Below, one piece after another: positions 1 through 5,574 of a stretch of 7,905 nt of DNA. A program made the translations under genes and the position numbers. The stretch covers positions 1 through 7,905 of the forward strand of contig JAFAMS010000507.1 of NCBI GenBank assembly GCA_019233165.1, given 5' to 3'. The DNA comes from Vulcanimicrobiota bacterium (lineage in GTDB: Bacteria; Vulcanimicrobiota; Vulcanimicrobiia; Vulcanimicrobiales; Vulcanimicrobiaceae). Under the pieces are notes generated by a model. That model was not told where the DNA came from and made no database searches. It was given only the letters and a program-made list of their open reading frames with translations. Numbering within the stretch: the first letter of the stretch is position 1; the number at the start of each line of letters is the position of its first letter.

Positions 1-1
1 G

Positions 2-2002
2 GCGCACGACTTCATTACGCCCGAAGTCGACCGCGTCCTGATCGACGACGGCGACGAGTACGAAAAGGTTCGCGATTTCATGCGGCTGCTCGGCCCGCAA
101 TATCTCGACCGCATCGAGACCTACTCCGGCGGACGCAAGCTCTTCGGCGACTTCCACGTCGAAGACGAAGTCAACAAGCTCATGCGGCCAAAGGTGAATC
201 TTCCTTCGGGCGGCTCGATCGTGATCGAGACGACGGAGGCCTTCACCGTCATCGACGTCAACAGCGGCAAGTTCACGGGCGGGAAGAACCTCGAGGAGAC
301 GATCCTCAAGACGAACCTGGAAGCCGCTGCAGAGGTCGCCCGCCAAGTCCGGCTGCGCGATATCGGCGGGATCATCGTCTGCGACTTCATCGACATGCGG
401 CGCGAATCGAGCCGCAACCAAGTGATCGAAACGCTCGAGCGCGGCCTGCGCCGCGATCGCACGCGGTCCACGATCCAATCCTTCTCGGCGCTCGGTCTGC
501 TCGAGTTCACCCGCAAGCGCGTCGGCAAGGATCTCGCGCAGCAGCTGCGCGCGCACTGCCCGACCTGCAACGGCCTTGGGACGGTTCTCTCTCCCGAGAC
601 GGTCACGATCGAGACGTTCCGCAAGCTCCGCGATATCCACGCCGCGCACGCAACCGGCTCCGCCGCGAACGGGAAGCCGATCCACGTGATCTCGGCTCCC
701 ACCGTCGCCGCCCAGATGGATTTCTGGTACGAGGATGAGCTGCACGAGCTCGCCGGCGAGCTCGGGACGAAAATCGACGTTCGCGTCGATCCAGGCGTGA
801 ATCCGGAGCGGCCTAGGATCGTCACCAACGGCGAGGCGCCGACGGCGCCGCCACTCACCGTTCGCGTCGGCGACGAGCTCGAGGTCGAGATCGTCTCGGC
901 GCGCTTACCGAACCCGACCTCGGGGCTCACGGTCATCGACGGGCGGCTGGTCGAAGTCGAGAACGCGGCCGGCGCCGTCGGTCAGACGATGAAGGTCAAG
1001 ATCCTCGACATCGACGAGGACGAGATCCTCGCCGAGCCGCGGACGCCGGCACCGGGCGAAGAAGGCGCGCGGCGGAAACGCCGTCGCGGCGGCCGCGGAC
1101 GGAAACGGACGCTTACGGCGGCCGAACAGGTCGAAGAGCTCAAGCGTCTCGCCGAAGAGGCGGCGAAAGGCGTCGGCTCCCGCGCTTCGATCGGGATCTC
1201 GACCGCCGAAGAGGCCGAGACCGAGGCCGTCGCCGAGCGAACCGATGCCGCCAAGTCCTCGGCCGAAGTGTTCGAACGTCGCGCCGACGCGGCCAACGTC
1301 GTCGGGCTCGCCGAGGCCGCCCCCTCGCGCCGTCGCCGCCGCCGCCGCCGCCGCGCGCGTCACTCCGTCGACGAGATCATTCAAACGTACGCCGGGGAAG
1401 CCGCACCGGCGGCACCCGATGCTGCAGAAGCCGAGGCGCACGGCGAGGCCGTTGCCCCGCGGATCGGTGCCGACGGCGAAGAGATCCATCTCGGCGGCCG
1501 TCGTCGCCGTCGCCGTCGCCGACGTCGCGGACGCGGTCGCGGAGCCGGGGTCGAAGGACAGACCGAGAGCGGTACCGTCCCGGAACGGCACATTTTCCGG
1601 GTCGACGGCGAGGGCGCCGCGTACGCTACGGGCGAGACCGCACCGCGCGAACCGTCGCGTGCGATCGCGCCGGTCGCACCGTCACGACCGCCGGCGATCG
1701 AGCCGCCGCCCCCGAGCCTGTCGGCCCCCGAAGAGGTCGCGAAGCCGACGCGTCCCAGCCGTCGTCGGCGCGCGGCCGAAGACATCGAAGGGACCGAGAT
1801 CGCGGCGTTGCCCGCGCCGAAGCGTCGAACCCGCAAAGCCGCCGCGGCCGATGCGCCCGCTTCGGATGAGGCGGAAGCGCCGAAGAAACGGACCCGCAAG
1901 ACTGCGGCAGCGGCTTCTGCGAACGGCGAGACCGCGGCGCCGAAGCGGACCCGCAAGACCTCGACCACCCGCAAGACCTCGGCGCGCAAGAAAACCACAT
2001 AG
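2..2002 (+). CDS. Ribonuclease E/G (Rne/Rng family), 5'-partial, with TRAM-like domain and Arg-rich C-terminal tail
   Basis: This is an endoribonuclease of the RNase E/G family, which processes rRNA and mRNA in the cytoplasm. The reading frame is open from base 2, so the ATG at 80 is internal and the true start lies upstream; 666 codons are visible. Sequence evidence is strong: IDVNSGKFTGGKNLEET (nt 251-301) and VCDFIDM carry the two metal-binding aspartate positions of the DNase I-like subdomain. CPTCNGLG (nt 557-580) is the Zn-link CPxC used for dimerisation. After the small domain, nt 848-1042 encode a segment with TRAM-like spacing of G, V and I residues (VGDELEVEI ... VGQTMKVKI). The rest (about 1043-2002) is low-complexity Ala/Glu/Arg sequence with R9 and R10 tracts and KRTRK repeats, presumably an RNA- or partner-binding tail. 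E. coli RNase E also has a long disordered tail, but this one shows no obvious homology to it. Whether it is called Rne or Rng cannot be settled. Confidence 0.95.
   Translation, partial: AHDFITPEVDRVLIDDGDEYEKVRDFMRLLGPQYLDRIETYSGGRKLFGDFHVEDEVNKLMRPKVNLPSGGSIVIETTEAFTVIDVNSGKFTGGKNLEETILKTNLEAAAEVARQVRLRDIGGIIVCDFIDMRRESSRNQVIETLERGLRRDRTRSTIQSFSALGLLEFTRKRVGKDLAQQLRAHCPTCNGLGTVLSPETVTIETFRKLRDIHAAHATGSAANGKPIHVISAPTVAAQMDFWYEDELHELAGELGTKIDVRVDPGVNPERPRIVTNGEAPTAPPLTVRVGDELEVEIVSARLPNPTSGLTVIDGRLVEVENAAGAVGQTMKVKILDIDEDEILAEPRTPAPGEEGARRKRRRGGRGRKRTLTAAEQVEELKRLAEEAAKGVGSRASIGISTAEEAETEAVAERTDAAKSSAEVFERRADAANVVGLAEAAPSRRRRRRRRRARHSVDEIIQTYAGEAAPAAPDAAEAEAHGEAVAPRIGADGEEIHLGGRRRRRRRRRRGRGRGAGVEGQTESGTVPERHIFRVDGEGAAYATGETAPREPSRAIAPVAPSRPPAIEPPPPSLSAPEEVAKPTRPSRRRRAAEDIEGTEIAALPAPKRRTRKAAAADAPASDEAEAPKKRTRKTAAAASANGETAAPKRTRKTSTTRKTSARKKTT
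848..1042 (+). other. TRAM-like domain within the RNase E/G protein
   Basis: This stretch encodes about 65 residues that start PPLTVRVGDELEVEI and end ILDIDEDEILAEPR. Glycines and alternating hydrophobics fall where the TRAM fold, a small beta-barrel RNA-binding domain known from TrmA/RumA and MiaB-like proteins, expects them: a first V-x-V-x-I strand, a central G...V-x-V strand and a final VG...V-x-V-x-I strand. The domain sits directly between the RNase small domain and the basic tail. The assignment rests on pattern recognition only; a profile search could instead call it an S1/OB-like barrel. Confidence 0.6.
1328..1360 (+). repeat. CGC codon microsatellite encoding an R9 tract
   Basis: In frame within the RNase E/G tail the codons read CGC, CGT, then seven consecutive CGC (1334-1354), then GCG CGT, giving nine arginines in a row. 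The near-pure trinucleotide run can slip in register without breaking the frame, so tract length may vary between strains. Confidence 0.85.
1499..1546 (+). repeat. R10 tract followed by GRGRG, mixed arginine codons
   Basis: Ten consecutive arginine codons run from 1499 to 1528, followed by alternating Gly/Arg codons. The codons are a mixture of CGT, CGC and CGA, so this is not a simple slippage repeat. The protein-level arginine tract appears to be what is maintained, consistent with an RGG-like nucleic-acid-binding segment. Confidence 0.8.
1814..1978 (+). repeat. Repeated APK(R/K)RTRK basic motif, three copies plus a partial one
   Basis: Near-identical short units encode APKRRTRKA (from 1814), APKKRTRKT (from 1877) and APKRTRKT (from 1937), then a partial TRKT (1967-1978), all in the reading frame at the extreme C terminus of the RNase E/G protein. 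Spacing between full units is about 60 nt. The motif resembles Lys/Arg/Ala-rich repeats of bacterial histone-H1-like and other nucleic-acid-binding tails. Function is inferred from composition only. Confidence 0.75.
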
Positions 2003-2026
2003 CGCTCGGTCGCTTCCCGCTCATCC

Positions 2027-2680
2027 ATGAGCTCCAGCGACACTAGGGCATCCGTGCCCGTCGAGATCTTCGTCGATTTCGACGGGACCGTGACGGACGT
2101 CGACACGTTCGACGTCCTGGTCCGTCGTGCCGGCGGCGACGAGCTTTGGACGGCAATCGAAGATGCGTTCCACCGGCGCGAGATCACGCTGCGCGAAGCG
2201 CTCGAGCGCGAGGCTGCGTTCGTGAAGCTCGATCGCGAGGCGGGATTTCGCGCTTGGGACCAAGCGACGCGGATCGAACCCGACTTCGCCGAGTTCGTGC
2301 GGACCCAGCGAAGCCGCGGAGCGACCATCACGATCGTCTCGGCCGGGATCGCAACGCTCATTCACCGCGCGCTGGCGCGTTTAGGTCTCTCGGATCTCCC
2401 CGTGGTCGCGAACGACGTCGACTTCGATCCCGGCGGTTGGCGTTTTCGCTTCCGCGACGACTCGCCCGACGGCCTCTACAAGGAACGCTACGTGCAGGCG
2501 GCGCGCGAGCGGGGAGCCCGGACGGCGTATCTCGGCGACGGAATCTCCGATTACCGCGCGATCCACGACGCGGACCGTCGTTTCGCGAAGCGAGGGCGCG
2601 CCCTGGAGCGCTATCTCGAGCGGCTCGGGCTCGAGTTCACGCCGTTCTCGACGTTCGCCGAGGTCAGCGCGGTTCTCTGA
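2027..2680 (+). CDS. HAD-superfamily phosphatase, MtnX/phosphoserine-phosphatase-like
   Basis: This is a 217-residue cytoplasmic phosphohydrolase of the HAD superfamily, in the group containing MtnX (methionine salvage phosphatase) and SerB-like enzymes. Motif I is VDFDGTVTD (nucleophile D17, acid/base D19), motif II is IVSAG (S105), the motif III lysine is probably K152 in GLYKERY, and motif IV is YLGDGISD (D171, D175). The segment between motifs I and II is mostly helical and suits a small C1 cap. The C-terminal RFAKRG...YLERLGLEFTPF pattern is typical of MtnX-like members. No other methionine-salvage gene is visible, so the substrate is open. The gene follows the RNase E/G stop by 24 bp and may be co-transcribed. 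The ATG at 2027 lacks a clear ribosome-binding site. The in-frame GTG at 2054, preceded by AGGG at 2045-2048, would give MPVEIFVDFDG and is a strong alternative start. Confidence 0.88.
   Translation: MSSSDTRASVPVEIFVDFDGTVTDVDTFDVLVRRAGGDELWTAIEDAFHRREITLREALEREAAFVKLDREAGFRAWDQATRIEPDFAEFVRTQRSRGATITIVSAGIATLIHRALARLGLSDLPVVANDVDFDPGGWRFRFRDDSPDGLYKERYVQAARERGARTAYLGDGISDYRAIHDADRRFAKRGRALERYLERLGLEFTPFSTFAEVSAVL
2045..2056 (+). promoter_or_regulatory. AGGG ribosome-binding site candidate and alternative GTG start for the HAD phosphatase
   Basis: AGGG (2045-2048) lies 5 nt before an in-frame GTG (2054-2056). The GTG start would trim nine residues (SSSDTRASV region), which contribute nothing to the HAD fold, and would place motif I right at the N terminus as is usual for this family. 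The upstream ATG at 2027 has no purine-rich element before it. Confidence 0.45.
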
Positions 2681-2768
2681 GATCCTCGTCAGACCCGGCG
2701 TAGTAGCGCACGATCGCGCGAAACGCATCGAGCGCCTCGGACCACAACGCCTCCCACTCCCTGATCAT
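2664..2768 (-). CDS. Possible small protein (34 aa from ATG; 48 aa from upstream TTG at 2810), unrecognised
   Basis: A minus-strand frame opens after a TAA at 2814-2816 and runs to a TGA at 2664-2666. From the ATG at 2768 it encodes 34 residues, including EWEALWSEALDAFRAI followed by VRYYAGSDEDL. From TTG at 2810 it would be 48 residues and add SNASRSKQDYHER. The composition (two Trp, two Tyr, amphipathic helix-like spacing, acidic end) and about three-quarters G/C at third codon positions look like genuine coding rather than an Arg/Pro/Ser-rich shadow. It lies in the spacer after the HAD gene and overlaps that gene's 3' end by 17 bp, tail to tail. No convincing ribosome-binding site is visible. 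It may be a real small protein or the remnant of a longer gene. I do not recognise a family. Confidence 0.35.
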   Translation of the reverse strand: MIREWEALWSEALDAFRAIVRYYAGSDEDLREPR

Positions 2769-2847
2769 GCGTTCATGGTAGTCTTGCTTGCTCCGAGACG
2801 CATTGGACAAAGCTTAAAGCGCTCGGGGGAGTGCTTCGCCGCACACC

Positions 2848-2868
2848 GCGGGCCCCGACCAGGCCCGC
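2848..2868. other. GC-rich perfect hairpin in the spacer
   Basis: GCGGGCC (2848-2854) pairs perfectly with GGCCCGC (2862-2868) around a 7-nt loop. It lies between the HAD phosphatase and the next + strand gene, just upstream of the putative -10 element at 2884. No T-tract follows on either strand, so a classical intrinsic terminator is not supported. It could be a T-less terminator, a protein-binding dyad or chance in GC-rich DNA. Confidence 0.35.
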
Positions 2869-2883
2869 CCGGGACGCCCGTGC

Positions 2884-2889
2884 TATACC
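2884..2889 (+). promoter_or_regulatory. Putative extended -10 element (TGC-TATACC) for a leaderless GTG start
   Basis: TATACC at 2884-2889 is preceded by TGC, as in an extended -10 promoter, and stands out in otherwise very GC-rich sequence. Transcription would be expected to begin about 6-7 nt downstream, at or next to the GTG at 2896. No Shine-Dalgarno-like sequence lies between, which suits a leaderless mRNA. No good -35 hexamer is seen at the normal spacing. Confidence 0.35.
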
Positions 2890-2895
2890 CTCAGC

Positions 2896-3357
2896 GTGAG
2901 CACCACGGGGGTTTCGAACCCGGCGTTCTACTCGTATCCATCGAGCTTGCCTGCGGGCATCGAGTCGTCGACTTCAACGAGCTCGACCGGAGGCTCGTCT
3001 TCGTCGACGAAGACCAGCCCGTATGAAGCGGCGTACGCGAACCTCCAGCAGTACGACGCGCAGGAGCTCTTTCAGGTAACGTTCGGGACGCCCGAGGCCG
3101 CTCAAGCGAACATCGCAAGCGTCCTCTCGCAGTGGGCCGCGATTCAGGACGGCCAGAACGCGGCGCGCCGGCAGTCGGTTTTGAACGAGGCCAACAACGC
3201 GATCCAAGGAACGCCGCCGGCGACGTCGAGTTTCACGGCACCGGCCGTCCCTTCGCTCACGGACGTGATCGGACAAAGCGACCAGACGGCAAACGCCGTG
3301 CTGTCGAAATACGCGAGCGCCCCTCCCGGCTCGTCGATCGTCGACTACCAGGCGTAA
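2896..3357 (+). CDS. Hypothetical protein, Ser/Thr-rich N terminus, unrecognised
   Basis: This encodes 153 residues from a GTG start. I do not recognise a family. Residues 1-42 are low-complexity Ser/Thr/Gly/Pro (ESSTSTSSTGGSSSSTKTS), probably disordered. Residues 43-106 (SPYEAAYANLQQYDAQELFQ ... SVLSQWAAIQDGQNAARRQS ... NNAIQG) look like two or three amphipathic helices rich in Gln/Ala. The C-terminal third is again Pro/Ser/Thr-rich and ends DYQA. There is no signal peptide, membrane segment, cysteine or metal-binding motif. The Gln/Asn/Ala/Ser composition differs sharply from Arg/Pro-rich shadow frames, supporting real coding. Its 3' end overlaps the convergent acyl-CoA dehydrogenase gene by 13 bp. 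The upstream putative -10 suggests its own, possibly leaderless, transcript. Helical, low-complexity architecture could suit a surface, flagellar or structural accessory protein, but that is speculation. Confidence 0.7.
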   Translation: MSTTGVSNPAFYSYPSSLPAGIESSTSTSSTGGSSSSTKTSPYEAAYANLQQYDAQELFQVTFGTPEAAQANIASVLSQWAAIQDGQNAARRQSVLNEANNAIQGTPPATSSFTAPAVPSLTDVIGQSDQTANAVLSKYASAPPGSSIVDYQA

Positions 3358-4442
3358 GCGGCGCTCTGGACCTCAGCCGCCGCGAGGCGGTAGCGCCGGA
3401 GATGGTAGTCGGCGTCGCCGAAGAGCCGTTCGAGCGTCGTCATCCGCTTGAAGTAATCGCCGAGCTTGTACTCGGCGGTCATCGCGATCGCACCGTGGAG
3501 CTGGATCGCATTCTGACCGATGAACCGTCCGGAGCGAGCGATTTGGACCTTCGCCGCGGAGACGCCCCGTCCGCGCGCCGTCGGATCGGTTTCGTTCTCC
3601 AGGGTCATTGCCGCGACGTATCCCATCGAACGGGCGAGCTCGAGCTCGACGAACATGTCGGCCATCCGGTGCTGGAGCGCTTGGAACGACCCGATCGGAA
3701 CGCCGAACTGCGTCCGCTCCTTGAGATACTTCAGCGTCATCTCGTGCATGACGCCCATCACGCCGACCGCTTCGGCGCAGAGCGCGCCGGCAGCGTGATC
3801 GAGTCCGTACGTTAGCAGCTCCAAACCCGCAGAGGGCGCTCCGACGAGGGCGTCGGGCTCGAGCCGCACGCCGTCGAACGCGACGCTCGCGGCATTGCGT
3901 CCGTCCTCGGTGAGAAAGTCGGTGCGCGAAACGCCGGCGGCGCCCGGCGCGACCGCAAAGATGCCGATTCCGTCACCGGCGCGTGCCGAGACCAGGAACG
4001 TCGCCGCCTCGCGCGGCGTGACGACGCGTTCCTTGCGACCGCGCAAAACGTAGCCGGAGCCGGTCGCTTCCGCCGTCGCGGCGACGCGCTGCGGATCGTA
4101 GCCGGAGCCGTCTTCCTCGTACGCGACCGCGAAACGGCGCTCGCCTTCGATCGATGCCTCGAGCAAATCGTTTCGCTTTGCGCTTCGCAGAATCGCTCCG
4201 GCGAAGACGACGCCCTCGAGATACGGTTCCGTGACGAGGCCGCGGCCGAACGCTTCCATCAAAAGCATGGTTTCGATCGGACCACCGAATCCGCCGAAGT
4301 CTTCGGGGGCACCGATTCCGAGCCAGCCGAGCTTCGCGAAATCGCGCCATCTGTCGCCGGCGGACCCGCCGGTCTTTTCGGTGACGAAACGTTCGGCGCT
4401 TTCCTTGATGAGCGTCTGTTCGCCGGTTAGTTTGAAGTCCAC
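3345..4442 (-). CDS. Acyl-CoA dehydrogenase, small-subunit type (PimD-like)
   Basis: This is a 365-residue flavoprotein-family protein that should form a heteromeric acyl-CoA dehydrogenase with the upstream gene product, introducing the alpha-beta double bond in an acyl-CoA. It begins MDFKLTGEQTLIKESAERF. It has the family signatures GGFGGPIETMLLMEAFGRGL (51-70), RTQFGVPIGSFQALQHRMAD (243-262, the usual FAD-contacting arginine region), AIQLHGAIAMTAEY (312-325) and ERLFGDADYHLRRY (338-351). The canonical C-terminal catalytic glutamate position is occupied by the FGD segment, as in the non-catalytic partners of alpha2-beta2 enzymes. The N-terminal helical region between FVTEK and DRWRDFAKLG appears roughly a dozen residues shorter than I remember for PimD. 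The start is GTG at 4442, 2 bp after the TGA of the upstream gene, implying translational coupling. The open frame extends further upstream to 4859, but that part merely overlaps the partner gene. Confidence 0.92.
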   Translation of the reverse strand: MDFKLTGEQTLIKESAERFVTEKTGGSAGDRWRDFAKLGWLGIGAPEDFGGFGGPIETMLLMEAFGRGLVTEPYLEGVVFAGAILRSAKRNDLLEASIEGERRFAVAYEEDGSGYDPQRVAATAEATGSGYVLRGRKERVVTPREAATFLVSARAGDGIGIFAVAPGAAGVSRTDFLTEDGRNAASVAFDGVRLEPDALVGAPSAGLELLTYGLDHAAGALCAEAVGVMGVMHEMTLKYLKERTQFGVPIGSFQALQHRMADMFVELELARSMGYVAAMTLENETDPTARGRGVSAAKVQIARSGRFIGQNAIQLHGAIAMTAEYKLGDYFKRMTTLERLFGDADYHLRRYRLAAAEVQSAAYAW

Positions 4443-4444
4443 GG

Positions 4445-5557
4445 TCAGAGCCCCAAAATGCGCTTGGCGATGATGTTCTTCTGGATCTCGTTCGAACCCG
4501 CGTAGATCGAGGTCTTGCGATAGTTGAAATAGGTTGCCGCATAGCGCCCGCGCGCGTACGGTCCGGCGACGTCGAGCGCGAGCTCGGTGAGCGCCTGCTG
4601 AATCTGCGTCCCCTTGATCTTGAGGATCGACGACTCGGGACCGGGCCGCTTCCCCGTGGATTGCGCGGCGAGCGTTCGTAGCTCGGTGTAGGCGAGCGCG
4701 TCGAGCTCGATCTCGACGCTGGCGATCCGGTCGGCGAGCGCGGATTCGAGCGCGGTCTCCGCGATCTGTTCGCGAAGCTGCCCGAGCTGTTGGCGGCACC
4801 GTGCGACCCCGGCGGTCCCGGTCCGTTCGTGCTCGAGCAAGAACTTGGCGTACGTCCATCCTGCGCCTTCGTCGCCGATGCGGTTCGTAACGGGGACGCG
4901 CACGTTTTCGAAGTGGACTTCGTTGATCTCACTTCCGCCGTCGAGCGTCACGATCGGACGGACCGCGACGCCGGCGGAATGCATGTCGATCAAGAGGAAC
5001 GAGATCCCTTCGTGCTTCTTCGCGTGCGGGTCGGTGCGGACGAGCGCGAAGATCCAGTCGGCGTACTGCGCGTACGTGATCCACGTCTTCGTCCCGTTTA
5101 CGACGTATGCGTCGCCGTCACGCTCGGCGCGGGTTGCGAGCGATGCGAGATCGGAGCCGGCGCCGGGTTCCGAGTAGCCCTGGCACCACCAATCTTCGCT
5201 GCGCAAGATTCGCGGCAAGTAGTACGCGCGCTGCGCCTCGTTTCCGAATTCGATGATGATCGGCGCGACCATCAGCAATCCGAAGGGGATCGTCCGCGGC
5301 GTCCAGCCGTAGGCGAGCTCCTCTTCGAAGATGTGCCGTTGAACCGGCGTCCAGCCGGTTCCGCCGTACTCCTTCGGCCAACCGGGCGCGATCCAGCCGC
5401 GCTCGTACAGGATCCGCTGCCAGCGCACGAAGTCGTCTTTTTCGAGCGCAGCGCCGTTGCGCACGCGCTCGCGGATATCGTCGGGGAGCCGCGCTGCGAT
5501 GAAGGCGCGCACCTCCTCGCGGAACGCGCGCTCTTCGGGGGTGAACGCTAGGTCCAT
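4445..5557 (-). CDS. Acyl-CoA dehydrogenase, large-subunit type (PimC-like)
   Basis: This 370-residue acyl-CoA dehydrogenase closely resembles pimeloyl-CoA dehydrogenase large subunits in motif order: LAFTPEERAFREEVRAFI, WQRILYERGWIAPGWPKEYG (46-65), GWTPVQRHIFEEELA, DWWCQGYSEPGAGSDLASL (122-140, the ACAD signature), VNGTKTWIT, EGISFLLIDM, FLLEHERTGTAGVAR (239-253) and YFNYRKTSIYAGSNEIQKNI (343-362). The usual catalytic Glu of the YEGT motif of medium-chain enzymes is Ala here (YAGS). The likely base is E244 in LEHERTG, the position used in Mycobacterium FadE26-type heteromeric enzymes. It pairs with the downstream small subunit (2-bp spacing). The substrate may be a dicarboxylyl-, branched- or ring-derived acyl-CoA; the sequence does not decide. 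The ATG at 5557 has a GAGG site 7 nt upstream. Only 17 bp separate it from the divergent SDR start, so its promoter must lie inside the SDR gene or further upstream on the minus strand. Confidence 0.94.
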   Translation of the reverse strand: MDLAFTPEERAFREEVRAFIAARLPDDIRERVRNGAALEKDDFVRWQRILYERGWIAPGWPKEYGGTGWTPVQRHIFEEELAYGWTPRTIPFGLLMVAPIIIEFGNEAQRAYYLPRILRSEDWWCQGYSEPGAGSDLASLATRAERDGDAYVVNGTKTWITYAQYADWIFALVRTDPHAKKHEGISFLLIDMHSAGVAVRPIVTLDGGSEINEVHFENVRVPVTNRIGDEGAGWTYAKFLLEHERTGTAGVARCRQQLGQLREQIAETALESALADRIASVEIELDALAYTELRTLAAQSTGKRPGPESSILKIKGTQIQQALTELALDVAGPYARGRYAATYFNYRKTSIYAGSNEIQKNIIAKRILGL

Positions 5558-5561
5558 CGGG

Positions 5562-5567
5562 TAACCT
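5562..5567 (+). promoter_or_regulatory. Possible -10 element (TAACCT) for the SDR gene
   Basis: TAACCT fits the minimal TANNNT -10 pattern and ends 7 nt before the SDR ATG at 5575, so a transcript would start at about the ATG itself. No ribosome-binding site is seen upstream of that ATG. Evidence is a single short degenerate match. Confidence 0.2.
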
Positions 5568-5568
5568 C
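5565..5568 (-). promoter_or_regulatory. Shine-Dalgarno site (GAGG) of the PimC-like gene
   Basis: On the minus strand GAGG lies 7 nt before the ATG at 5557. It sits inside the 17-bp divergent spacer, so the minus transcript must begin at or beyond this point, within the coding region of the SDR gene. Confidence 0.6.
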
Positions 5569-5574
5569 GCTGGG

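Noticed and set aside
1245..2030. Alternative plus-frame ORF (261 codons) in the RNase E/G tail
   Set aside because: Arg/Pro/Ser-rich out-of-frame shadow produced by the CGC/CGT repeats.
1381..2361. Minus-strand ORFs opposite the RNase E/G tail and HAD gene
   Set aside because: Composition is low-complexity and mirrors the Arg codon tracts; no start signals or motifs.
2381..2728. Minus-strand ORF of 115 codons opposite the end of the HAD gene
   Set aside because: Arg/Glu-rich shadow. The better candidate in this region is the different frame ending at 2664.
4443..4859. N-terminal extension of the PimD-like open frame
   Set aside because: The extra residues are Arg-rich and wholly overlap the PimC-like gene. 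Family alignment begins at MDFKLTGEQ, i.e. the GTG at 4442.
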